13,970 nucleotides of DNA, taken from the NCBI GenBank assembly GCA_021849765.1, contig JAJZSM010000016.1:1-13970 (forward strand), in the 5' to 3' direction. The stretch is from Actinomycetes bacterium. Its GTDB lineage: Bacteria > Actinomycetota > Acidimicrobiia > Acidimicrobiales > RAAP-2. The position numbers were made by a program, and so were the translations under genes. The notes below the pieces were generated by a model. It searched no databases and was not told where the DNA came from. It saw only the letters and a program-made list of their open reading frames with translations. Below are positions 8,040-13,970 of this stretch, one piece after another (position 1 is the first letter of the stretch; every line of letters begins with the position of its first letter).

Positions 8040-8891
8040 CTACGCCTTCCTACGCGCGAGCACGATGCTCAGGATCGCAAAACCGATCCCGACGGTGAAG
8101 ATCGCGGTTCCAAAGACGAACACTTGTGGCGGGATACCTACGCGGGTCGCGCCGTATACCCAGACGGGGAACGGGACGCTCGTGCCACTGAGGAAGTTCG
8201 AAGTCACGAAGTCGTCGATCGAGATCGCGAAGGCCATCAGCGCGCCGGCGAGCACACCGGGCATGATTAGTGGCAGCGTCACGCGCGTGAAGGTCACCGC
8301 CGGGGTCGCGCCGAGGTCGTACGCGGCCTCCTCAAGCGCCGTGTCGAACCCCGCGAGCCGGGCGCGCACGGTGACCGTGACGTAGGCGATCGAGAACATC
8401 ACGTGGGCGAGCACGAGGGTGAGGAAACCACGGCCGATGTTGAACGTGACGAACAGCCCCAGCAGCGACGCACCCATGACGATCTCGGGGGCGGCGATGT
8501 TCAAGAAGATCACCTGCTCGAAGGCACCCTTGCCCCGGAACCGGGGTGGACGGTAGCGCACGAGCGCGATAGCGAGCATCGTGCCGAGCACCGTGGCGAT
8601 GAGCGTGCTCACGAGCGCGAGGCGGATTGAGAGCCAGAACGAGGCGGTGAGGCCGGGCACGTTGCTCCACTGGTGGTACCACTGCGAGGTGAACCCATTC
8701 CAGGAGAAGCTCACCAACTGCATGCTGCCGATCGTCTTGTTGAAGCTGTAGAAGATCATGATGATGATCGGGAACACCAGGTACGCGATGACGAGCCACG
8801 AATAGGTTGGTAGGACGTACCGTCCCCAGCGTCGCTTCTTGACGACCCGCGCCTGAGGCGGCGACGTAGTGGGTTGGTCGAGCATCGTCAT
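8040..8891 (-). CDS. potC: Polyamine ABC transporter permease, PotC/YdcV-like
   Basis: Inner-membrane permease subunit of the polyamine importer, 283 residues. Six hydrophobic segments are seen at about 29-50, 83-111, 126-149, 154-176, 205-228 and 255-279. The cytoplasmic EAA loop that docks on the ATPase is EEAAYDLGATPAVTFTRVTLPLIMPG (187-212, key residues E187, A189, G194, P207). IDDFVTSNFLSG (225-236) is typical of PotC/YdcV-type permeases. The N-terminus (1-28) is a basic, polar cytoplasmic tail. The start ATG overlaps the stop of the other permease gene (ATGA), so the two are translationally coupled and expected in equal amounts; a second ATG at codon 3 is also possible. The substrate is inferred from family and operon. 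Confidence 0.93.
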   Translation of the reverse strand: MTMLDQPTTSPPQARVVKKRRWGRYVLPTYSWLVIAYLVFPIIIMIFYSFNKTIGSMQLVSFSWNGFTSQWYHQWSNVPGLTASFWLSIRLALVSTLIATVLGTMLAIALVRYRPPRFRGKGAFEQVIFLNIAAPEIVMGASLLGLFVTFNIGRGFLTLVLAHVMFSIAYVTVTVRARLAGFDTALEEAAYDLGATPAVTFTRVTLPLIMPGVLAGALMAFAISIDDFVTSNFLSGTSVPFPVWVYGATRVGIPPQVFVFGTAIFTVGIGFAILSIVLARRKA

Positions 8892-9799
8892 AGGTACTGC
8901 TCGATCGTTCGCGAGCCCAGGAGTCGGGCGTAGAGGAAGATGCCGAGCAGAGCCACGACGAGCAGGATCGCCGACAGCGACGCCCCGCCGGCGTAGTCCA
9001 ACGTCACCAGGAACTGATTCTGGATGACCGTCCCGATCATGGTGTTGGACGTCCCACCGAGGATCTCCTGATTCACGTAGTCACCGAACATCGGAATGAA
9101 CGTGAGCAGGAAGGCCGCGAAGATGCCGGGCACGGTGAGGGGCATGATGACCTTCATGAAGCCCACGCGCTTGGTCGCGTACAGGTCGTAGGCGGCCTCG
9201 AGCACCCGTCGGTCAATCCGCTCCAACGCCACGTAGAGCGGCAGCGCCGTGAAGGGTAGGTAGTTATAGGCCAGTCCCGCCATCACCGCGTAGCTCGTGC
9301 CCAGGATGTGGAAGCCCTGGGGTAGCAGGTGGATGTGCTTCAGCGCCCCGAGGACCACGCCGTTGTTGGCGAGTACGAACTCCCAGACGATGGTGCGGAT
9401 GACGAAGGAGACGAAGAACGGCACGAGCAGCATCAGCAGGAAGAAGTTCTTGCGACGGCCGCCGTAGAAGGCAATCCAGTACGCGATCGGGAACGAGATG
9501 ATCAGGTCCACGATGGTCGCCGCGGCGGCGAAGTAGAGACTGGTGATGAACTCCTGGTGGTACAGGCTGACCTCGCTCGAGAACTCGCCCCAGTGCCACG
9601 CCATCACGCACGCCCCCGTCGAGGGGCTACAGGTCTTGAGCGACAGCGAGAGCATCAATAGCAGCGGCACCAGGAACAACAACAAGAGCCACAGGCCCGA
9701 CGGCAGGCTGAGTAGGTAGGGCGCGAGCGCCCTACCTACTCGCCGCTTGCGTCGTGGCGCTACGCCCCCTGGATGATCGGGAGGAACAAGTTGTTCCAC
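8888..9799 (-). CDS. potB: Polyamine ABC transporter permease, PotB/YdcU-like
   Basis: First permease subunit of the importer, 303 residues. Hydrophobic segments are seen at about 28-52, 84-110, 118-141, 167-190, 218-240 and 272-292. The EAA loop is LEAAYDLYATKRVGFMKVIMPLTVPG (200-225), with Tyr in place of the usual central Gly (YDLYA rather than YDLGA). FGDYVNQEILGG (238-249) is typical of PotB/YdcU permeases. Residues 60-75 form a periplasmic loop with two Cys (57 and 64). Start: GTG at 9799, with AGAGGAG about 8 nt upstream, lying 40 nt inside the end of the potD gene; there is no other ATG/GTG before the first membrane segment. A perfect 15-bp-armed inverted repeat spans codons 20-30 (9710-9741), just before transmembrane segment 1. 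Pairs with the permease at 8040. Confidence 0.92.
   Translation of the reverse strand: MEQLVPPDHPGGVAPRRKRRVGRALAPYLLSLPSGLWLLLLFLVPLLLMLSLSLKTCSPSTGACVMAWHWGEFSSEVSLYHQEFITSLYFAAAATIVDLIISFPIAYWIAFYGGRRKNFFLLMLLVPFFVSFVIRTIVWEFVLANNGVVLGALKHIHLLPQGFHILGTSYAVMAGLAYNYLPFTALPLYVALERIDRRVLEAAYDLYATKRVGFMKVIMPLTVPGIFAAFLLTFIPMFGDYVNQEILGGTSNTMIGTVIQNQFLVTLDYAGGASLSAILLVVALLGIFLYARLLGSRTIEQYL
9710..9741. repeat. Perfect 15-bp-armed hairpin inside the potB coding sequence
   Basis: GAGTAGGTAGGGCGC at 9710-9724 is exactly repeated in reverse complement at 9727-9741, with only 2 nt between. On the mRNA (minus strand) it begins 18 nt after the potD stop codon and about 58 nt into potB. The sequence is read through as the codons for VGRALAPYLL, so it is constrained by both structure and protein. 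Confidence 0.85.
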
Positions 9800-11061
9800 G
9801 CGTTGATCTCCTCTTGATTCTTAAACGGGTAGTAGTTCTTGGACAGCTTGACGCGATCGGGCGTCGGAAAGACTGACGGCGAGTCGGCCGTGACCGACGT
9901 CGGCAGTCCGATCGACGGCTTCATCGCCTTCAGCGCGGCCGCGTCCCAGCCTGTCGGGTGTAGCAGTTGCTGCTTGGCCGAAGGAACAGGGCAGATGTAG
10001 TCGTTGTAGTACTCCACGACGGCCTGGGTCATCGGGCTGTAGTAGAAGTCCATCAGCTTCATGGCGTCGAGCGGGTTCTGGGCGTAGAGCGGGATTGCCA
10101 TGTTGTCCGTCCAGAGCATCAACCCCTCCTTGGGAACCATCAGCACCAGGTCCTTGTACTTGCTGTTCAGGTTTGCCTGGAAGATGTCGCCGGAGTAGCA
10201 CTGGGAGACAACGGTGTCGCCGTTCTTCAGGTGCTGGATGTAACTCTGGTCGTAGTAGGCCGTCACCAGGCCGTCACTGCGCTGCTGCTGGAGTTTCTTG
10301 GCCGCCTTGGCCCAGTCCTTCTCGGTCGAACTGAACGGTTCCACACCGATCGCGAGCAGACCGGCGCTACCCAGCTCGAAGGGGTCAGACAGCATGCCAA
10401 TCTTGCCGGCGTACTTCTTGTCGAAGAGGATTTGGATGCTGTCGCCCGGGTTCTTCACGTGCTTGGCGTTGTAGGCGACCGAGGTCCAGCCCGACTGCCA
10501 CGCCATGGTGTACTTGTTGCCCGGGTCCCACGAGGGGCTCTTCACGAGCGGTCCGGCGTACTTGTTGAAGTTCGACATCAACTTGTGATCAAGCGGGATG
10601 AGCCAGCCGTTCTGCATGAGGTAGCCGAGTTCGGGGTTGTTGTTGGTCATCACGACGATGTCGTAGCCGGTCGACTGGCCCGCGGCGAGCGATGGGCGGA
10701 TCTTGGCGTAGAACGACGCGTTGTCCTGGATGACCTCGTAGTAACTCACCTTGATCTTGGTGGTCTGCGTGAAGTGTTGCAGCGACAGGTGCTTGCCGTT
10801 CAGTACGTCAATGTAGAGCGGCCAGTTCGCGAAGTTGACGGTGTGATGCAACTTCTGCTTCGACCACCACTTGGCGGTCCCCACGTTCTTATTCGGCAGC
10901 GCCGTCGCACCCGCACCGCTCGAGAGCAACAGCGACGCCCCCGCACCGGCTCCAGCCGCCTTCATCAGGCCGCGGCGTGAAATTCGCTGCTCCGTCATTC
11001 CGCGCCAGAACGACGGGTCGATCCCGCCATCCTGGCTAAACACATTGAATTCCTCTGACAT
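9760..11061 (-). CDS. potD: Polyamine-binding protein of ABC transporter, Tat-exported
   Basis: Extracytoplasmic solute-binding protein of the PotD/PotF family, 433 residues. The first ~27 residues are polar, then comes a twin-arginine motif SRRGLMK (28-34), a hydrophobic stretch AAGAGAGASLLL and a possible signal-peptidase-I site ATA (52-54). There is no lipobox Cys. The mature part starts with NFANWPLYID (Trp80 at the place of a PotD ligand aromatic), then YDIVVMTNNNP, LSDPFELG (Asp at the position of PotD Asp168) and KEGLMLWTDNMAIP, in which Trp and Asp match PotD Trp255 and Asp257. PotD Trp229 is replaced by Tyr (QCYSGD), so ligand preference may differ. Start: ATG 2 nt after the ATPase stop, with its GAGGGGGA ribosome binding site inside the ATPase gene. 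An internal ATG (residue 22) just before the Tat motif is a weaker alternative. Confidence 0.94.
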   Translation of the reverse strand: MSEEFNVFSQDGGIDPSFWRGMTEQRISRRGLMKAAGAGAGASLLLSSGAGATALPNKNVGTAKWWSKQKLHHTVNFANWPLYIDVLNGKHLSLQHFTQTTKIKVSYYEVIQDNASFYAKIRPSLAAGQSTGYDIVVMTNNNPELGYLMQNGWLIPLDHKLMSNFNKYAGPLVKSPSWDPGNKYTMAWQSGWTSVAYNAKHVKNPGDSIQILFDKKYAGKIGMLSDPFELGSAGLLAIGVEPFSSTEKDWAKAAKKLQQQRSDGLVTAYYDQSYIQHLKNGDTVVSQCYSGDIFQANLNSKYKDLVLMVPKEGLMLWTDNMAIPLYAQNPLDAMKLMDFYYSPMTQAVVEYYNDYICPVPSAKQQLLHPTGWDAAALKAMKPSIGLPTSVTADSPSVFPTPDRVKLSKNYYPFKNQEEINAWNNLFLPIIQGA

Positions 11062-11063
11062 AG

Positions 11064-12281
11064 CTAGTCCCCCTCTGTTTCATTGATTTCTACGGTTGTA
11101 GGTAGTGGCTTCACGGTAAAGGTGTGCTCCTCGGGCCAGCTGAGAATGACCTCGTCGCCGCTGCGCGGCGCCAGCTGGTTGCCGATGTTCTGGGCGTAGA
11201 CCGTCACCTCGACCCCGAGCGTCGTCTCGACAATGTACTGATTACCCACCCCGGTGAACGTGGAGACGCGCACCCGTCCCCCGATCGCGTTGTGGTCCGG
11301 CTGGACGACCGTGCCGACCGGAAAGATCCCGATCTTCTCGGGTCGAACGCCGACTTTGACCGCCGTGCTCCCAGCGAGGTCAGGCACGTGGTCCGTGGGC
11401 ACGACGATGGTCCCGCCGCCGTCGATGGCGATCGTGGTGCGCGAGCCCGACGTCGAGACGATTGAGCCCGCGAGCAGATTGGACGCCCCGAGGAACGAAG
11501 CCACGAACTCAGTCGTGGGACTGTCGTAGACGTCCTTCGGTGAGCCCATCCCTTCGATCCGACCGTGCCACATGACCGCGAGACGGTCCGACATGGTCAT
11601 CGCCTCTTCCTGGTCGTGGGTGACGTAGAGGAAGGTGATGCCGACTTGGGTCTGGATGCGCTTCAACTCGATCTGCATCTGACGGCGCAATTTCGCGTCG
11701 AGCGCCGACATCGGCTCGTCGAGCAAGAGCAGTTTGGGCTGGTTCACGAGCGCGCGCGCGAGCGCGACGCGCTGCTGTTGGCCACCCGAGAGTTGGGAGG
11801 ACTGCCGTTTCTCATAGTTCGGTAGGTCGACGATGTCGAGCATCTCGCCCACGCGCCGCTTGATCTCGTTCTTCTCGATCTTCTGGCGACGCAGCCCGAA
11901 GGCCACATTCTCAAAGACGTTGAGGTGCGGGAACAGCGCGTAGGACTGAAAGACGGTGTTCACGTCACGTCGATACGGCGGCAAGTTGGTGACGTCCTGG
12001 CCACCGAGCAGGATCCGGCCCTTGGTGGGATCCTCGAACCCGCCGAGCATTCGCAGCGACGTCGTCTTGCCACACCCCGACGGTCCAAGCAAGCTAAAGA
12101 ACTCCCCCGCTTCGACGCGCAGGTTGAGGTCGTCCACCGCGTTCGCGTCGTTGAAGGTCTTGGTGACGTTGATGAACTCGACGTCGGCCGACTCCAGATT
12201 GGCGATCTTGCCCGATCGACCCAGCGAGCGCGCGCCTCGCGGTGCCTTGGGCTCAGTGGCCTTCGTCGCCCCAATGCTCAT
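11064..12281 (-). CDS. potA: Polyamine ABC transporter ATP-binding protein, PotA-like
   Basis: Cytoplasmic ATPase powering the importer, 405 residues. Seen: Walker [10 protein letters not shown] (66-74); Q-loop in [10 protein letters not shown] (Gln112); ABC signature LSGGQQQR (164-171); Walker B LLLLDE (184-189) with catalytic Glu189; D-loop SALD; and H-loop His222 in VTHDQEEA. After about residue 285 there is a TOBE-type regulatory domain, with [12 protein letters not shown] and [10 protein letters not shown]. This is the architecture of the PotA/MalK/FbpC group, and the sequence resembles PotA most. The N-terminus carries about 30 extra polar, basic residues before the first beta-strand ([10 protein letters not shown]). 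Start: ATG at 12281 with a G-rich stretch (GGGGGG) 6 nt upstream. It is separated by 125 nt with two hairpins from the dehydrogenase upstream and by 2 nt from the binding-protein gene downstream. Confidence 0.95.
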   Translation of the reverse strand: MSIGATKATEPKAPRGARSLGRSGKIANLESADVEFINVTKTFNDANAVDDLNLRVEAGEFFSLLGPSGCGKTTSLRMLGGFEDPTKGRILLGGQDVTNLPPYRRDVNTVFQSYALFPHLNVFENVAFGLRRQKIEKNEIKRRVGEMLDIVDLPNYEKRQSSQLSGGQQQRVALARALVNQPKLLLLDEPMSALDAKLRRQMQIELKRIQTQVGITFLYVTHDQEEAMTMSDRLAVMWHGRIEGMGSPKDVYDSPTTEFVASFLGASNLLAGSIVSTSGSRTTIAIDGGGTIVVPTDHVPDLAGSTAVKVGVRPEKIGIFPVGTVVQPDHNAIGGRVRVSTFTGVGNQYIVETTLGVEVTVYAQNIGNQLAPRSGDEVILSWPEEHTFTVKPLPTTVEINETEGD

Positions 12282-12326
12282 CTACTGCCCCCCATCTTCA
12301 CTCCACGTAGCCGAAGCCACTTCCCC

Positions 12327-12358
12327 CCTGCTCCACAACCGCTTTGTCATGGAGCAGG
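12327..12358. repeat. 9-bp inverted repeat in the patD-potA gap (distal hairpin)
   Basis: CCTGCTCCA at 12327-12335 pairs perfectly with TGGAGCAGG at 12350-12358 across a 14-nt loop. In the minus-strand transcript it lies about 45 nt upstream of the potA start and is followed by a G-rich run, not a U-tract. It could be an attenuator-like element, a processing site or an operator; the sequence alone does not decide. Confidence 0.65.
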
Positions 12359-12378
12359 CCTATCACCCCGTTGCCGCG

Positions 12379-12406
12379 CCGTCAGTTCAGCATCGCGAAC
12401 TGACGG
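12379..12406. terminator. 10-bp hairpin directly after the aldehyde dehydrogenase stop
   Basis: CCGTCAGTTC (12379-12388) and GAACTGACGG (12397-12406) form a perfect 10-bp stem with an 8-nt loop, abutting the TAA stop of the dehydrogenase gene. No U-tract follows on the minus strand. It may be a partial terminator or a 3'-end stabilising hairpin that sets different levels for the dehydrogenase and the transporter. Confidence 0.6.
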
Positions 12407-13834
12407 TTACATCTCGATGTTGTGCATCACGTGCTTGACGCGCGTGTAGTCCTCAAAGCCGTAGACTGACAAATCCTTGCCGTAGCCCGAGCTCTTGAAG
12501 CCGCCGTGGGGCATCTCCGCGACGAGCGGGATGTGCGTGTTGACCCACACGCAGCCGAAGTCGAGGTCGCGCGTGAAACGCATCGCGCGACCGTGGTTCG
12601 AGGTCCACACCGAGGACGCGAGACCGTAGTCGACCCCGTTCGCGTAGGCCAAGGCTTCGGCGTCGTCGTTGAACTTCTGCACCGTGATGACTGGTCCGAA
12701 GATCTCGTTCTGGATCATCTCGTCGTCCTGTAACAGACCGGCCACCACGGTCGGGGCGACGAAGAAACCTTCGTCGCCGACCTGGGAGCCACCGGCCGCG
12801 ACCGAGGCGTGACTCGGCACACGCTCGAGGAACCCCGTGACCCGCGCCAGCTGATTGACGTTGTTCACCGGACCGAAGAGCGCGTCGACGTTGTCGGGCT
12901 TACCGATCACGGTGTGCTTGGCCTGCTCGGCCAGCGCGTCGACGAAGTCGCCGTAGACCTTGGAGGCGACGAGCACACGGGTGGCGGCCGTGCAGTCCTG
13001 GCCGGCGTTGAAGTAGCCCGCGATGGCGATGCCCTCGACCGCCGCGGCCAGGTCCACGTCGTCAAAGACAATCACCGGTGCCTTGCCGCCGAGCTCGAGA
13101 TGCACGCGCTTGAGCGTCTTCGACGCGGTCGAGGCGACTTCCATGCCCGCGCGCACCGAACCGGTCACCGACACCATCGCCGGCGTCCGGTGCTCGACGA
13201 GCGCGCGACCCGTGTCGCGGTCACCGCAGACCACGTTGAAGACGCCCTCGGGCAGGACCTCGGCCATCAACTGCGCCATGTACAGCGCCGACGCCGGTGT
13301 CGAGTCGCCCGGCTTCAACACCATCGTGTTGCCTGCGGCGATCGCCGGTGCCCACTTCCACACCGCCATCATCATCGGGTAGTTCCACGGCGTCACCGCA
13401 CCGCACACGCCAATGGGCTCACGACGGATGTAGCTCGTCATGCCTTCCATGTACTCGGTGGCGCCCCGACCCTCTAGCAGGCGAGCCGCCCCCGCGAAGA
13501 AGCGGATCTGGTCGAGCATGGGCGGCACCTCTTCGCTGTGGGTCAGCGAGAGGATCTTGCCAGTGTTCTCTGACTCGATAGCCACGAGCTCGTCGGCGTG
13601 CTGCTCGAGCACATCAGCGATCTTGAGCAACGCCAGACTGCGCTGGCTTGGCGTGGTGCGACGCCATGACTCGAAGGCCTTGGCCGCGACCGTGACCGCG
13701 AGGTCGACGTCCTCAGCGCTAGAAACCGGCATCTCCGCGAAGGGCTGTCCCGTCGCGGGATTGAAGACCTCGGCGTACTTCGCGCTCTTCGGCGCAACGT
13801 AGTCGCCCCCGATGAAATTAGCCAGACGTCGCAT
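12407..13834 (-). CDS. patD: Gamma-aminobutyraldehyde dehydrogenase, PatD/YdcW-like
   Basis: NAD(P)-dependent aldehyde dehydrogenase of 475 residues, expected to oxidise 4-aminobutanal to GABA in putrescine breakdown. Seen: TPWNYP with Asn151; LKPGDSTP with Lys174; the cofactor motif GSVRAG (225-230); general base Glu247 in LELGGKAPVIVFDD; nucleophile Cys281 in NAGQDCTAATR; EIFGPVITV; and the C-terminal WVNTHIPLVAEMPHGGFKSSGYGKDLSVYGFEDYT (key residues throughout this segment). From memory, E. coli YdcW/PatD has almost the same FFAGAAR, NAGQDCTA and HGG-K-SGYGKD-S-YG-EDYT segments, which sets it apart from generic or betaine aldehyde dehydrogenases. Start: ATG at 13834 with AGGAGG 7 nt upstream; a GTG two codons earlier (13840) lies too close to that site. 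It precedes the polyamine transporter genes, as patD follows ydcSTUV in E. coli. Other aminoaldehydes are possible substrates. Confidence 0.93.
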   Translation of the reverse strand: MRRLANFIGGDYVAPKSAKYAEVFNPATGQPFAEMPVSSAEDVDLAVTVAAKAFESWRRTTPSQRSLALLKIADVLEQHADELVAIESENTGKILSLTHSEEVPPMLDQIRFFAGAARLLEGRGATEYMEGMTSYIRREPIGVCGAVTPWNYPMMMAVWKWAPAIAAGNTMVLKPGDSTPASALYMAQLMAEVLPEGVFNVVCGDRDTGRALVEHRTPAMVSVTGSVRAGMEVASTASKTLKRVHLELGGKAPVIVFDDVDLAAAVEGIAIAGYFNAGQDCTAATRVLVASKVYGDFVDALAEQAKHTVIGKPDNVDALFGPVNNVNQLARVTGFLERVPSHASVAAGGSQVGDEGFFVAPTVVAGLLQDDEMIQNEIFGPVITVQKFNDDAEALAYANGVDYGLASSVWTSNHGRAMRFTRDLDFGCVWVNTHIPLVAEMPHGGFKSSGYGKDLSVYGFEDYTRVKHVMHNIEM

Positions 13835-13841
13835 TCCCACC

Positions 13842-13847
13842 CCTCCT
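13842..13847 (-). promoter_or_regulatory. Strong Shine-Dalgarno of the aldehyde dehydrogenase gene
   Basis: AGGAGG, 7 nt before the ATG at 13834. It selects this start over the GTG at 13840 and contrasts with the leaderless-looking genes on the left of the window. Confidence 0.8.
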
Positions 13848-13879
13848 AAATCGGTTGCCTACCTCGCAACACAAGAGAC

Positions 13880-13908
13880 ACTCTGCCAGATTGTGCGACC
13901 ACGCGCAA
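13880..13908 (-). promoter_or_regulatory. Candidate promoter of the polyamine operon
   Basis: TTGCGC (13908-13903) and CAGAGT (13885-13880) are separated by 17 nt on the minus strand, giving a leader of about 39 nt with the Shine-Dalgarno. The -10 is weak (only A at 2 and T at 6 are typical). The same 9-mer CAGAGTGTC occurs just upstream of the HAD gene. Confidence 0.3.
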
Positions 13909-13920
13909 GGTCATTTGTAA

Positions 13921-13962
13921 GAAATAAGTCATCACTTAGTAATTTCACGACGCATTCCGTCG
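13921..13962. promoter_or_regulatory. AT-rich region with two small dyads upstream of the operon
   Basis: This is the most AT-rich stretch in the window. It contains TAAGT (13925-13929) facing ACTTA (13934-13938), flanked by GAAAT and ATTTC slightly off-centre, and then CGACG (13948-13952) facing CGTCG (13958-13962). It is a plausible operator for an Lrp/AsnC- or GntR-type regulator encoded outside the window; this is inference and no known site is matched. Confidence 0.3.
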
Positions 13963-13970
13963 CAATCTGT

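Noticed and set aside
8533..8546. CCCCGG-AA-CCGGGG palindrome inside potC
   Set aside because: Six-bp GC-only arms are common by chance in sequence of this composition, and the position has no link to a gene boundary.
9967..10980. 337-residue plus-strand open frame antisense to potD
   Set aside because: Val/Leu/His/Arg-rich with no recognisable fold; potD on the other strand is a full-length family member.

Overview
The window is GC-rich and densely coding, with GTG as well as ATG starts. It has a eukaryote-type isoleucyl-tRNA synthetase, an Ald close to the mycobacterial enzyme, an actinobacterial-style Tat-exported polyamine-binding protein, and several starts that look leaderless. Together these point to a high-GC actinobacterium. 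An Acidimicrobiia-like lineage is my guess; I cannot place it further. There are 11 protein genes, no RNA genes, no mobile elements, no CRISPR array, and no gene-free stretch over 300 bases.

Left part (1-6858), housekeeping and stress genes. The order is ileS (minus, 3' end outside the window); a GNAT acetyltransferase (plus); a HAD sugar-phosphate phosphatase resembling HxpB/YniC (minus, converging on the GNAT gene and sharing a CTAG stop with it); a double-GNAT protein (plus, divergent from the HAD gene); a glutathione-peroxidase-family thiol peroxidase (minus); and a zinc-free quinone oxidoreductase translationally coupled to a small Cys-rich DUF5522-like protein (plus). Four of these genes have a TAnnnT hexamer ending exactly 6 or 7 nt before the start codon, as expected for leaderless transcripts. 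An 18-bp hairpin at 6820-6858 closes this block against the next one.

Right part (13970-6875, all minus strand), a polyamine uptake and catabolism unit read right to left: gamma-aminobutyraldehyde dehydrogenase (patD-like), ABC ATPase (potA-like), Tat-dependent binding protein (potD-like), two permeases (potB- and potC-like) and alanine dehydrogenase (ald). The genes from potA to potC are spaced by 2 nt or overlap, and ald follows after 46 nt. My reading is that putrescine or a similar polyamine is imported, transaminated by an enzyme not in this window, and the aminoaldehyde is oxidised to GABA by the dehydrogenase. If the missing transaminase uses pyruvate, Ald would recycle the alanine it makes to pyruvate, ammonia and NADH.

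The most unusual sequence-level features are three perfect inverted repeats inside this operon. One has 15-bp arms, lies within the potB coding sequence and starts 18 nt after the potD stop. Two more lie back to back in the patD-potA gap. I see no convincing undescribed defence, mobile or biosynthetic system.
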